This document shows, piece by piece, positions 8,733 to 17,237 of a stretch of DNA of 64,000 bases (the stretch's first letter is position 1; every line of letters starts with the position of its first letter). This DNA comes from Cupriavidus metallidurans CH34. Lineage in GTDB: Bacteria; Pseudomonadota; Gammaproteobacteria; Burkholderiales; Burkholderiaceae. The position numbers and the translations under genes are program-made. The DNA is taken from positions 2,108,001 to 2,172,000 of the forward strand of contig NC_007974.2 of NCBI RefSeq assembly GCF_000196015.1, in the 5' to 3' direction. Below the pieces are notes generated by a model, which made no database searches, was not told the origin of the DNA, and was given only the letters and a program-made list of their open reading frames with translations.

Positions 8733-9200
8733 TTACAAGGCGTAGCGGAACGACTTCACGTAACCATTGCCGCTCACCGGCTTGTTCACGCCGGATCTGG
8801 TCAGCGGCACGACAACCTCAGACGGGTACGCCTTCATATCCTCCACAGCGGTATCGATATGCACCTGATATCCGGCATCGATCAGCGTGTCCGCCAGATC
8901 CAGCGTCACGCGCAACGTCTTCCCGGCGCCAACACTGGCGCCGGAGATGCCATCCACTTTCGCGGTGCCCCCTGCGGCGCGATACCAGTCGCGCAGGTTC
9001 TTGTGATACTTGGCCTTGGGCCCGGCCACCCACAACGTGCGCTGATAGCGTCCGGCGTTGTCGGTCAAATAGAGGGCGACGTAGGCACCGTCTCCGCCAT
9101 AGTTGGACATCTGCGTCTCGAACGAGACCTGACGCGCGGAAGCGAGTGACGGCACGGCGAGCGCGCCCACAAGCATGGCGACGGGAAGTGCGGCTTTCAT
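8733..9200 (-). CDS. DUF2271 protein, predicted flavinylated periplasmic redox carrier
   Basis: 155 residues from ATG 9200 (AGGAG site upstream; the longer frame to 9254 adds a non-conserved tail). A signal peptide ends at about residue 22 (ASA). The DUF2271 domain reads VSFETQMSNYGGDGAYVALYLTDN then TLWVAGPKAKYHKNLRDWYRAAGG. Residues 83-89 read DGISGAS, an exact match to the ApbE flavinylation pattern Dxx[ST]GA[ST], with Ser89 as the predicted FMN attachment site. It lies between a PepSY protein and the membrane flavoprotein, 48 bp upstream of the latter, in the same operon as apbE. Electron carriage is inferred. Confidence 0.88.
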   Translation of the reverse strand: MKAALPVAMLVGALAVPSLASARQVSFETQMSNYGGDGAYVALYLTDNAGRYQRTLWVAGPKAKYHKNLRDWYRAAGGTAKVDGISGASVGAGKTLRVTLDLADTLIDAGYQVHIDTAVEDMKAYPSEVVVPLTRSGVNKPVSGNGYVKSFRYAL

Positions 9201-9313
9201 CTGAATGCTCCTGATCTGTGCAAAGCGGGGTCGTCGTTCCTGGCCAGTCGGCACACACGCTGCGTGAGCGGTGCCGCTGGCGAGGAGTACGCGGTGTGGA
9301 TCCGCAGTTGGTT

Positions 9314-9739
9314 TCAGCGGATCTCGACCTGGGGCTTGGTAGCCGGCGTCGACGAACTGTCGGTGACCGCATTCGCGGGCGCTGTATTCACCACTGCATT
9401 CGCCGGTGTCCTGCCCGCGCCGCGATCGCCGTGATCCCCTTCCCGCTTCATGCGCACGACGTCGAGCGTGACGGGATCAATCTTGGCCTTGAAGCGCTGG
9501 CCGTCCTTATCGCGGCCCTTGATTTCATAGCAACCATCGTCGATCTTGAGCTTGTCGACCTGCCAGCCTTTCTGTTGCGCCATGGCCCGGACCGCATCGC
9601 GCGGCTTCCAGTCGTTGATCGGCGCCTCGCAGTCATCGCGGTCGTGCGCCTGCACCGTGTGAATACCCACCGTGGCACCACCGAGCGCGAGCATCGCGAG
9701 CACGAGGGTCTTTCCCATACCAATCCGAAGGCGTTTCAT
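9314..9739 (-). CDS. Secreted PepSY-domain protein
   Basis: 141 residues. A signal peptide (about 1-31, ending VQA) precedes one PepSY domain: DAVRAMAQQKGWQVDKLKIDDGCYEIKGRDKDGQRFKAKIDPVTLDVVRMKREG. The tail is low-complexity and rich in Ala, Asn and Thr. PepSY proteins of this size are often co-encoded with periplasmic redox and two-component systems. It is the first gene of the reverse-strand redox operon and is divergent from the response regulator at 9889, with paired direct repeats between them that are likely the regulator's binding sites. Confidence 0.9.
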   Translation of the reverse strand: MKRLRIGMGKTLVLAMLALGGATVGIHTVQAHDRDDCEAPINDWKPRDAVRAMAQQKGWQVDKLKIDDGCYEIKGRDKDGQRFKAKIDPVTLDVVRMKREGDHGDRGAGRTPANAVVNTAPANAVTDSSSTPATKPQVEIR

Positions 9740-9788
9740 TGCGGCATCTCCTTGTTACGTGTGGCTTCCTTGGACTCCACAATGCGCC

Positions 9789-9806
9789 GCGAACCTGAAG
9801 CGAACC
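9789..9806 (-). promoter_or_regulatory. OmpR-type direct repeat, copy facing the PepSY operon
   Basis: GCGAACC at 9789-9795 is repeated exactly at 9800-9806, an 11-bp period. This is the usual spacing for OmpR/PhoB-family dimers binding head to tail. It lies about 50 bp upstream of the PepSY gene start. Confidence 0.6.
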
Positions 9807-9831
9807 TTGCGATGGCAGAGAATTTTCTTCA

Positions 9832-9849
9832 TGTTCGCGACAGGTTCGC
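9832..9849 (+). promoter_or_regulatory. OmpR-type direct repeat, inverted copy facing the response regulator
   Basis: TGTTCGC at 9832-9838 and GGTTCGC at 9843-9849 are again 11 bp apart and are the reverse complement of the 9789-9806 repeat, with one mismatch in the first copy. The pair ends 39 bp before the regulator's ATG. Together the two pairs form a mirror-symmetric operator in the divergent intergenic region. Confidence 0.6.
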
Positions 9850-9888
9850 GTGGCAATATCATGTGATACATGCTTCAGGGAAGCCGTA

Positions 9889-10548
9889 ATGAGAGTTCTT
9901 CTCATCGAGGATGAACCGTGGCTTGGGCAGGCCGTCCGCGACCAGATCGAAAAGGACGGGCATCCGACCGACTTCGTGGCCAATCTCGCCGATGCGCGCC
10001 GACATCTTGCGGCCGCAACCTACGACCTGATCCTGCTAGACCTGCTGCTGCCCGATGGCCGCGGCCTTGATTTCCTGCGTGAACTGCGCGCGAGCGGATC
10101 GAACGTGCCCATCATCATCCTGACCGCGCTCGATCAGGTGTCGAATCGCATTGCCGGTCTGAACGCCGGCGCGGATGACTACCTGGTCAAGCCGTTCGAC
10201 CTGTCCGAACTGTCCGCGCGCGTCAGCGCGGTGGCGCGTCGGTACGCGGGTAATCCGAATCCATTGGTGAATCTTGGCGACCTACGCATCGACACGGCCG
10301 GGCATAGCGTGATGCGCGGCGAAACCCGCGTCGACCTGACGGCCAGCGAATGGGCGCTGCTTGAGGCACTGATCCAGCATCCGGGCATGATCGTGTCGCG
10401 GGCAAGGCTCGAGGAACGGCTTTACTCCTTCAACGAGGAAGTCGGCAGCAACACCATCGAGGTCCATATGAGCCGGCTGCGCAAGAAACTTGGCGCGGAT
10501 GTCATCGAGACCTTGCGCGGGCTAGGCTATCGACTCAGGCGGGACTGA
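9889..10548 (+). CDS. OmpR-family response regulator
   Basis: 219 residues from ATG 9889, which has an AGGGAAG ribosome site; the GTG at 9850 would add non-family residues. The receiver domain has acidic pocket MRVLLIEDEP, phospho-acceptor Asp51 (LILLDLLLPDG), and the conserved Lys in DYLVKPFD. The C-terminal winged helix has LTASEWALLEALIQHPGMIVSR and SNTIEVHMSRLRKKLG, close to QseB/PmrA-type regulators. The kinase gene starts 2 bp after its stop. It probably controls both itself and the divergent redox operon through the 11-bp repeats. Confidence 0.95.
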   Translation: MRVLLIEDEPWLGQAVRDQIEKDGHPTDFVANLADARRHLAAATYDLILLDLLLPDGRGLDFLRELRASGSNVPIIILTALDQVSNRIAGLNAGADDYLVKPFDLSELSARVSAVARRYAGNPNPLVNLGDLRIDTAGHSVMRGETRVDLTASEWALLEALIQHPGMIVSRARLEERLYSFNEEVGSNTIEVHMSRLRKKLGADVIETLRGLGYRLRRD

Positions 10549-10550
10549 CG

Positions 10551-11903
10551 ATGCTGCGCAGCCTGCAGGGCAGACTCTCGGCGGCGCTGGTGGCGGGGCT
10601 GGTCGTGCTGGCGTGCGCGGCGGCGGCGGCATCGATCCACGTGCTGCGCCAGGAAGTCGATCGTATGTCGGACAGCGCGTTGCAGGAAGCCGCGCAGCGC
10701 CTGCTGCCACTGGCGCTCACCGAAATCATGCGTCGCGAGGCCGATGACGATGAGGACGACAGCAGCCGCGTCACCGCCGTGCGGCCCCACGACGAACTGC
10801 TGACCTACGTGGTCCGCGACGACAAGGGCAGTCTGCTGCTGCAGTCGCATGACGCCGATCTCAGTGTTTTTCCGGCCGGCCTGAAGCCGGGATTCTCCTC
10901 CACCCTTTCACATCGGATCTACACCGAACCCGGATTGCAAGGAACGGTAGCCCTGACGATCGCCGAACCACTTGCCGCCCGGCGGCAAGCAAAAGTCGCG
11001 GCCGCGCTCTCGGTCGTCAGGGTTCTGATCCTGTTTCTTCCCGTCGGCCTGATCGGCATCTGGCTGATCGTCCGGACGGGACTTCAGCCTATCCGCCGGT
11101 TCTGCGGCAGCATCGCCGCGCGCGGCCAGAGCGATCTGACATCGCTTGAAAAGAGCGGACTGCCCACCGAGATCGCGCCGGTGGCTGATGCGGTCAACGG
11201 CCTGATGGCGCGCCTCGATCGCGCGCTGGCTGCCGAGCGCAGCTTCACCGCCAATAGCGCGCACGAACTGCGCACGCCAATTGCGGCGGCGCTCGCGCAG
11301 ACGCAGCGTCTCAAAGCCGACATGCCGACCGACGACATGCGGGAGCGCGTGCAGAACGTCGAACATTCATTGCGCACGCTGGCGCGGCTCAGCGAAAGCC
11401 TGATGCAGCTCGCGAAGGCCGAGAACGGGCGTGTGCTCGGTGACGCGACGCAGGATTTGCGTCCGGTGATTGAACTCGTGATCGAGGACTTCCGGCGCAT
11501 CGCGCACACGCCAAACCCGATCACGCTCGACCTGCCCGATCAGCCCGTCGAATCCTGGATCGATCCCGACGCCTTCGCGATCGTGGTGCGCAATCTGGTC
11601 GACAACGCGCAGAAGCACGGCGCACGCGGAGAACCCGTGCGAGTGTCGCTGTCGGAGGCGGGGGCATTCACCGTGGCGAATCGCGGGCCTGTGCTGGCCG
11701 AGAACGACCTGGCACGCCTGATGAAGCCGTTCGAGCGTGGCGCGACAACAGCCAGGGGCAGCGGCCTCGGGCTGGCCATCGTCGAGGCAATTGTTCGCGG
11801 GGCTGGCGCCACGCTTACCGCGCATAGTCCGGCACCGGGGTGGCCGGATGGCTTGTGGATCACAATCGACGGCTTGCCGCTTGCCACGATGGGGCCTCGG
11901 TGA
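10551..11903 (+). CDS. Sensor histidine kinase (QseC/PmrB-like)
   Basis: 450 residues. An N-terminal membrane helix (about 10-30), a periplasmic sensor region rich in acidic residues (ADDDEDDSS, about 63-72), a second helix (about 157-180), a HAMP-like linker, then the H-box FTANSAHELRTPIAA with phospho-His238. The N-box is NLVDNAQKHG and the G-box GSGLGLAIVEAIV. The acidic loop recalls PmrB-type metal-sensing kinases, but the signal is not provable from sequence. It is the partner of the regulator directly upstream. Confidence 0.94.
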   Translation: MLRSLQGRLSAALVAGLVVLACAAAAASIHVLRQEVDRMSDSALQEAAQRLLPLALTEIMRREADDDEDDSSRVTAVRPHDELLTYVVRDDKGSLLLQSHDADLSVFPAGLKPGFSSTLSHRIYTEPGLQGTVALTIAEPLAARRQAKVAAALSVVRVLILFLPVGLIGIWLIVRTGLQPIRRFCGSIAARGQSDLTSLEKSGLPTEIAPVADAVNGLMARLDRALAAERSFTANSAHELRTPIAAALAQTQRLKADMPTDDMRERVQNVEHSLRTLARLSESLMQLAKAENGRVLGDATQDLRPVIELVIEDFRRIAHTPNPITLDLPDQPVESWIDPDAFAIVVRNLVDNAQKHGARGEPVRVSLSEAGAFTVANRGPVLAENDLARLMKPFERGATTARGSGLGLAIVEAIVRGAGATLTAHSPAPGWPDGLWITIDGLPLATMGPR

Positions 11904-12009
11904 CCCCTCCGCCAACTCAGCGATATGTGGCGCCTGGCAGCAAATCCGCAGCCAGCGAATCTCATTCCGTTTAACCACTATCAACTGTTGGCCAGCTTCT
12001 GCATGATAG

Positions 12010-12033
12010 CGTCATATAGCTCACTATATTGCG
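12010..12033 (+). promoter_or_regulatory. Candidate ModE binding site (Mo-box)
   Basis: Half-sites CGTCATATA (12010-12018) and TATATTGCG (12025-12033) are separated by 6 bp. The core ATATAG-CTCA-CTATAT is a perfect inverted repeat. This resembles the known ModE box, in which CG-flanked TATATA halves are spaced by 6 bp, with a mismatch in each half. It lies about 100 bp upstream of a DUF2478 gene, a family repeatedly found with molybdate genes. The rest of the gap 11904-12131 shows no gene. Confidence 0.55.
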
Positions 12034-12131
12034 ATTGACAAAGCGTGTCCGTTGCGTGGCGGGATTCACTAGCCTGACCGGCCACAACGACCGTTTTCGC
12101 TATCCGTTCTGAACGCCACAGGAAACGACAA

Positions 12132-12707
12132 ATGCCACAGGATTCCCATCGCGGATCCAAGCCAGACCACGCTGGCGATAGCACGGCACAAGTCTTGCCG
12201 ATTGCTGCAATCGTCCATGCGGACCACGCCGGCACGGACCGCCTGCTCACCAAGTTCGTCGACGGCCTGCGCCATGCCGGACTGCGGATTCACGGGCTCG
12301 TGCAGGAACGCGCGGAGAATGGCGACAAGACATCCACAATGCTTGTGGACCAGCACAGTGGCCAACGCTACCCCCTGTTCCAGAACCTCGGCTCGGGCTC
12401 GACATCGTGCTGCGTCGACGCAGGCAGCATTGCCGCGGCGAGCGTCGCCATGCGCCGCGCCGTCGAGGCGCGACCTGACCTTTGCGTGGCCAACCGTTTC
12501 GGTGGGCTCGAAGCCCAGGGCGGTGGACTCGCTGCCGAGATGCTGAATGTGGCCGCCGCCGGCATTCCGCTGCTGACCATCTTCTCGAACGACTATCTTC
12601 GGGCCTGGCGCGCCTTCACGGGCGATTCGGGCACGGAGCTGCAGCCGTCGATCGAGGCCATGTACCTGTGGTTCGCGGGCCTCCGCGCGCGCCACGCACG
12701 TTCATGA
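12132..12707 (+). CDS. DUF2478 family protein (molybdenum-associated)
   Basis: 191 residues. After a polar N-terminus of about 22 residues, the DUF2478 fold begins: AAIVHADHAGTDRLLTKFVDGLRHAGLRIHGLVQ, then DQHSGQRYPLFQNLGSGSTSCCVDAGSIAAAS, and ANRFGGLEAQGGGLAAEML. The family is predicted to be nucleotide-binding and often sits beside modABC or molybdopterin genes; here no other molybdenum gene is in view. AGGAAA lies upstream of the ATG. Cys residues in STSCCVD may bind metal (speculative). A Mo-box-like palindrome upstream supports molybdate control. Confidence 0.85.
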   Translation: MPQDSHRGSKPDHAGDSTAQVLPIAAIVHADHAGTDRLLTKFVDGLRHAGLRIHGLVQERAENGDKTSTMLVDQHSGQRYPLFQNLGSGSTSCCVDAGSIAAASVAMRRAVEARPDLCVANRFGGLEAQGGGLAAEMLNVAAAGIPLLTIFSNDYLRAWRAFTGDSGTELQPSIEAMYLWFAGLRARHARS

Positions 12708-12727
12708 AGCAGGCGATCGGCCCCTCG

Positions 12728-14335
12728 CTACGGCATCACCACTGAATCAAGCTCCACGTCCTGCGCCTTGCGCAGCATCTCATCGAACTCGGGGTCGGTA
12801 TCCGGAAAACTCGCTTCCGCCGCAGGCCCCGCGCGGCGAGCACCACCTGGCCGGGCACCCGACGCGCGGGCCGGTTTGGCGATCACCTCGTCGATGCGCG
12901 CAAGCAGGTACGGGAAGAACGGATTGGAAGAGATCCGGAACATCGAATCGAGGCTGACCATCAATGCGCCGCGTTCACCACGCGGTGCGATCGCGCCAAG
13001 CGACACGCCGAAGCGCGGATTCCCCGCATCCATGGGTTGTATCCCGTATAGCTCATCGTCCATCGGGAACGGGATCGCCACGTGTGACAGCGAAAATACC
13101 TGCGCCGGGTAAGTCATCGCGACTGGCTGCTTTGTCTCCTCCGTGGCGCCTGCGTCCACCACGCGCGCTGTCACGTCGTCCGCCCCCTCCGCTTCATTGC
13201 CGATCATCGTCAGCCTGTAGCTCACCGGCAGCGCGGGCAAGAGCCGGGCAAGCGCCTGCGTTGAAGCCGGATCGATCAGGGGCCCAAGCTTGGCACGCCG
13301 GTTGACGTCAAATAGCACCAGTTCACTGCCGTTGTCCGGCAGGCTCGCGTAAAGCCGTCTGACGATTGCCGGAGTGCTCACCGTGAAGTCGATCACCGAC
13401 TGAAAAGTCAGCACGGGAGGCAGGCCCTCCAGCCCGCGCTCCCGCGCGACACGCGCAATCTGGTCTTGCAACGCGACGGTCAGCCGATGGGATTGCCGCG
13501 CCCCGTTGACGGGAAACGAGTTGTACTTGAATGGATTGAACTCGGGCACGATCCCGAGCCACGCAGCCTTCTCGAAGGGCGGCAGCAACGCCGGCAGCGC
13601 GGCCAGCCCGGCGAACCGCGCATAGCGGGTCACGCCGATCATCGGCGAGATCAGGATGATCCGGGCCGGCCGCTCCAGCCTGGGGTCTTCAAGGCTATCG
13701 AGCGCGTACTTCATCGCCAGCGCGCCACCATTGGAAAAGCCAACCAGATGGATCGGACGATCCGCGCCGGCCTGAAGCCGCGCCTCGCGCACGGCAAGCC
13801 GCGTCGCCGCCATCCAGCGCTCCCATTCGACGTCAGAGAGCCCGGCCGGTACCGTGCCATGGCCGGGAAGGCGAATGCCGACCGCGACGAAGCCGTCCTC
13901 CACATACCGTTGGGCGATATGTCGCAGGCTGTACGGCGAATCGGTCAGGCCATGCAGCAGGACGACCGCGCCCACGGGCTTTCCGGCTGGACGCATTTCG
14001 TACGAACGGTTCCAGTCGTGCTCGAAGCGTCCCGGGTAGATCGGGCTGCCCTCGAAATAGCGGTTCGAAGGGATCCGCGCCGCAGATGGCAGACGGTCGC
14101 TGACGTGCCGCCTGACCTGCTCGAACAGGGCGTCTTCCTGCCTCAGATAGCGGCTCCAGTCGGACCGGTCGATCTGCTCGACACCAAGCTCGTCGGGCAC
14201 AAAGGTGTGCCAGAGCTGCAGCTCCGGCCCTCGTGTCGCGTCATAGGCGCGCAGCGCCAGTAGCGCCACGCCAAGCACGACCAGCACGATCGCGGCGATG
14301 CGCACCTTGCTGGTCAGACGGGATCGCGCTTTCAT
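12728..14335 (-). CDS. Membrane-anchored alpha/beta hydrolase (lipase/esterase-like)
   Basis: 535 residues from ATG 14335; an upstream Met at 14353 is possible. One N-terminal membrane helix (VRIAAIVLVVLGVALLALRA) is followed by a hydrolase domain with oxyanion region VVLLHGLTDSPYSLRHIA and nucleophile elbow HLVGFSNGGALAMKY (GxSxG). Later SHVAIPFPMDDELYG may hold the acid/His region. The substrate is unknown; such proteins are periplasm-facing esterases. It follows the P-type ATPase by 36 bp on the same strand, so it is likely the last gene of a PPK2-ATPase-hydrolase operon. Confidence 0.85.
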   Translation of the reverse strand: MKARSRLTSKVRIAAIVLVVLGVALLALRAYDATRGPELQLWHTFVPDELGVEQIDRSDWSRYLRQEDALFEQVRRHVSDRLPSAARIPSNRYFEGSPIYPGRFEHDWNRSYEMRPAGKPVGAVVLLHGLTDSPYSLRHIAQRYVEDGFVAVGIRLPGHGTVPAGLSDVEWERWMAATRLAVREARLQAGADRPIHLVGFSNGGALAMKYALDSLEDPRLERPARIILISPMIGVTRYARFAGLAALPALLPPFEKAAWLGIVPEFNPFKYNSFPVNGARQSHRLTVALQDQIARVARERGLEGLPPVLTFQSVIDFTVSTPAIVRRLYASLPDNGSELVLFDVNRRAKLGPLIDPASTQALARLLPALPVSYRLTMIGNEAEGADDVTARVVDAGATEETKQPVAMTYPAQVFSLSHVAIPFPMDDELYGIQPMDAGNPRFGVSLGAIAPRGERGALMVSLDSMFRISSNPFFPYLLARIDEVIAKPARASGARPGGARRAGPAAEASFPDTDPEFDEMLRKAQDVELDSVVMP

Positions 14336-14371
14336 CTGCGGAACAGGGCCCATGCTGATTGCGACATGCGT

Positions 14372-17134
14372 TCAGGGCTTGCGCTTGGCCGCGCCGGCCC
14401 GCTGCGACGTCACCAATGCGGTCAGTGGCGGGAAGGATCGAATGACCAGCTTCTCGAACTCCACCACGAAGAACAGCACCACGGCTCCGGCGATCAGCCA
14501 TAGCCAGTGCTCCACGGTCAGTGCCTGGGTATCGAAGATCAACTGGAACGGGTACCAGTACGTGAACAGCAACTGCAGCACCACAACGCCGCCGATGCCG
14601 TACCAGAGATACGGATTGCTCGTGTGAGCGCGCACAGACAGCGAGGATTCGAGCAGGTGCCGGCTGTTGATCAGGTAGAAGATCTGGCCAAGCGAGATGG
14701 CGTTGACGGCCGCTGTTCGCGCCATTTCATCCGCCGCGCCATGCGCCTTCATCACGAAGAACGCCGCGAGTGTGTAGATGACGAGCGCCACGCCGATGAA
14801 GCAGATTCGCCATACCCCGAAACCGGTGACGATCGACCGGTCGATCGAGCGTGGCGGCCGGCCCATCACGTCCGCCTCGTGGGGTTCGAACGACATGGCC
14901 AGGCCCAGCGCGACGGAGGAGACCGTGTTCACCCACAGAATCTGCGGCGCGGTGATTGGCAGCGTGAACCCGATCAGGATCGCGATGGCGATCACGGCGC
15001 CTTGCGCGATGTTCGTCGGCAGCATGAACAGCATCGCCTTCTCGATGTTGTTGTAGACCGTCCGACCTTCCTTCACCGCCGCCGAGATCGACGCGAAGTT
15101 GTCGTCGACGAGGATCATCCCCGCGGCCTCCTTCGTCACCTCGGTGCCCTTGATACCCATCGCGACGCCGATATCGGCCTTCTTGAGCGCGGGTGCATCG
15201 TTGACGCCGTCGCCGGTCATTGCCACCACCTGCCGGTTGGCCTGCATCGCCTTCACGAGTCTGAGCTTGTGCTCGGGGCTGGCGCGGGCGAAGACATCGA
15301 CCTCGCGCACGCATTCGCGCAGGGCCGCATCGTTCATTGCCTCGATCTCGGTACCCGCCACGGCGGTGCGGCCATCGCCGATCCCGAGCATTCCCGCCAC
15401 GGCGGCCGCCGTGACCTTGTGGTCGCCGGTAATCATCGTCACCCGGATGCCACCTTCATGGCATTCCCGCACGGCGTCGATCGCCTCCTTGCGCGGCGGG
15501 TCCATCAGGCCGACGAGGCCGAGGAACACGAGCGTACTCGGCAAGTCCTTCGGCTCGAGACCGCCCTGCGGCAGGCCCGGATCTGGCAGCCAGGCAAGTC
15601 CCAGCACCCGCTCACCCTGCGCGGCCATGCGATCGCCCTCCCTCACGAAGTACGCGCGGTCGAGCGGCACCGCGCCATTCGCGGTTTGCTGGTGATCGCA
15701 ATGTTCCAGAATCACCTCCGGCGCACCCTTTACCAGCAGCATCTCGCCGTCGGCCGAGCGGTTCAGCGTCGCCATGAACTTGTGCTCGGACTCGAATGGA
15801 ATGGCGTCGATCCGTGGCGCGGCCACCCCCTCGGCGGTGCGGTCCATGCCGAGCTTGGTGGCGAGTGGATAGAGCGCGCCTTCGGTGGGGTCGCCCTCCA
15901 CCTTCCATCGACCATCATCCTCAAAAAGCTCGGCGTCGTTGCACAGCATCGACACGCGACCGATCAGCGCCAGCGGCAACGGCACGGCGTCCAGCGGTTT
16001 GCCCTCCGTGCTGAGCGCGCCTTCCGGTGCGTAGCCGTGGCCCGTCACTGCATACGATGCATCGGCCGTCACGACCGATGTCACCATCATCTCCATCATC
16101 GTCAGCGTGCCCGTCTTGTCCGAGCAGATGCGCGAGACGGAGCCCAGCGTCTCCACCGCCGGCAAACGACGGATGATGGCATTGCGCTGGGCCATCCGCT
16201 TCACGCCGATCGCGAGCGTGATGGTGATCAGCGCAGGCAGACCTTCCGGGATGATCGACACCGCAATGCCGACGATCGCCTGGAACAGCTCCACGAAACT
16301 CATCTTGCCGAGCCAGTGCCCCCAGGAGAACAGCACGACGCTGAGAACACCGATGGCCGCCGTGATGACGTAACCGAACTTCGTGATCTGCCGCAGCAGC
16401 GGCGTCTCCAGCGGATTGACCTGCCCGAGCATCTCGTTGATGCGGCCGAGTTCCGTCTGGCTTCCCGTTGCCACAACCACGCCGGTGGCTCGGCCGGAGA
16501 CCACCATCGTGCCGGAGAACGCCATGTTCTCGCGGTCTCCCACAGTGGACTTGGCGGGCATCGGTACCGTCGTCTTGTCGGCGGGCACAGACTCGCCGGT
16601 GAGCGCCGCTTCCTCTGTGCGCAGGTTCCTGGCTTCCACCAGGCGCAGATCGGCGGGGACCTTGTCGCCCGACTCCAGCAGCACGACATCGCCCGGCACC
16701 AGTTCCTCGGCGTCAAGCAGGCGGGCCGCACCACCACGCAACACGCGTGCATCAGTGGAAAGCATGTTGCGGATCGAATCCAGCGCCTCTTCGGCCTTTC
16801 CCTCCTGCAGGAAGCCCAGCAACGAGTTCAGGATGACGACGGCAAAGATGATCGATGCGTCGAGCCAAAGGCTCAGCATCAGCTTGGTGAAGGCCGACGC
16901 GATCAGCACATAGATCAGGATGTTGTTGAACTGGGAGACAAAGCGCGCGATGGCGCCGCGCTTCTTGCCCTGGGGCAGCCGGTTGGGTCCGTAGGTACCC
17001 AGCCGCGCGGCGGCATCGTCGGCTTCCAGGCCCTGCGAGGGATCGACCTTGAAACGCTGCTCGACCTCATCGGCGGTCATGGCGTGCCAGGGTGTTTCCT
17101 CCACGCCTGATACTACGGTATCCGCTTCACTCAT
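14372..17134 (-). CDS. P2-type cation-transporting ATPase
   Basis: 920 residues, full length for the family. The cation ATPase N-terminal domain (about 12-80) is followed by actuator motif LTGESVPADKT, the M4 ion-site motif SIIPEGLPALITITLAIGVKRMA, the phosphorylation site ICSDKTGTLT with Asp339, and the hinge AMTGDGVNDAPALKKADIGVAMG. Six C-terminal helices complete a P2A-like Ca2+/cation pump. The PEGLP motif fits Ca2+ or monovalent-cation pumps, and the ion is not certain. A GGAGG site precedes the start. It lies 103 bp downstream of the PPK2 gene and 36 bp upstream of the hydrolase. Confidence 0.94.
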   Translation of the reverse strand: MSEADTVVSGVEETPWHAMTADEVEQRFKVDPSQGLEADDAAARLGTYGPNRLPQGKKRGAIARFVSQFNNILIYVLIASAFTKLMLSLWLDASIIFAVVILNSLLGFLQEGKAEEALDSIRNMLSTDARVLRGGAARLLDAEELVPGDVVLLESGDKVPADLRLVEARNLRTEEAALTGESVPADKTTVPMPAKSTVGDRENMAFSGTMVVSGRATGVVVATGSQTELGRINEMLGQVNPLETPLLRQITKFGYVITAAIGVLSVVLFSWGHWLGKMSFVELFQAIVGIAVSIIPEGLPALITITLAIGVKRMAQRNAIIRRLPAVETLGSVSRICSDKTGTLTMMEMMVTSVVTADASYAVTGHGYAPEGALSTEGKPLDAVPLPLALIGRVSMLCNDAELFEDDGRWKVEGDPTEGALYPLATKLGMDRTAEGVAAPRIDAIPFESEHKFMATLNRSADGEMLLVKGAPEVILEHCDHQQTANGAVPLDRAYFVREGDRMAAQGERVLGLAWLPDPGLPQGGLEPKDLPSTLVFLGLVGLMDPPRKEAIDAVRECHEGGIRVTMITGDHKVTAAAVAGMLGIGDGRTAVAGTEIEAMNDAALRECVREVDVFARASPEHKLRLVKAMQANRQVVAMTGDGVNDAPALKKADIGVAMGIKGTEVTKEAAGMILVDDNFASISAAVKEGRTVYNNIEKAMLFMLPTNIAQGAVIAIAILIGFTLPITAPQILWVNTVSSVALGLAMSFEPHEADVMGRPPRSIDRSIVTGFGVWRICFIGVALVIYTLAAFFVMKAHGAADEMARTAAVNAISLGQIFYLINSRHLLESSLSVRAHTSNPYLWYGIGGVVVLQLLFTYWYPFQLIFDTQALTVEHWLWLIAGAVVLFFVVEFEKLVIRSFPPLTALVTSQRAGAAKRKP

Positions 17135-17237
17135 CTTGCATCCTCCAGGTTGCGGCGTCCGTCATGCGGCGCCATTCGCCGTCGCACTGCTTCACCTGAT
17201 GTCCCGCTTGCTTTCGCTTCGCCGCCTGCTATTCCGC

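Noticed and set aside
14507..17110. An 867-codon forward open frame opposite the P-type ATPase
   Set aside because: The translation is rich in His, Arg and Gln with no family pattern, while the reverse strand encodes all P-type ATPase motifs.
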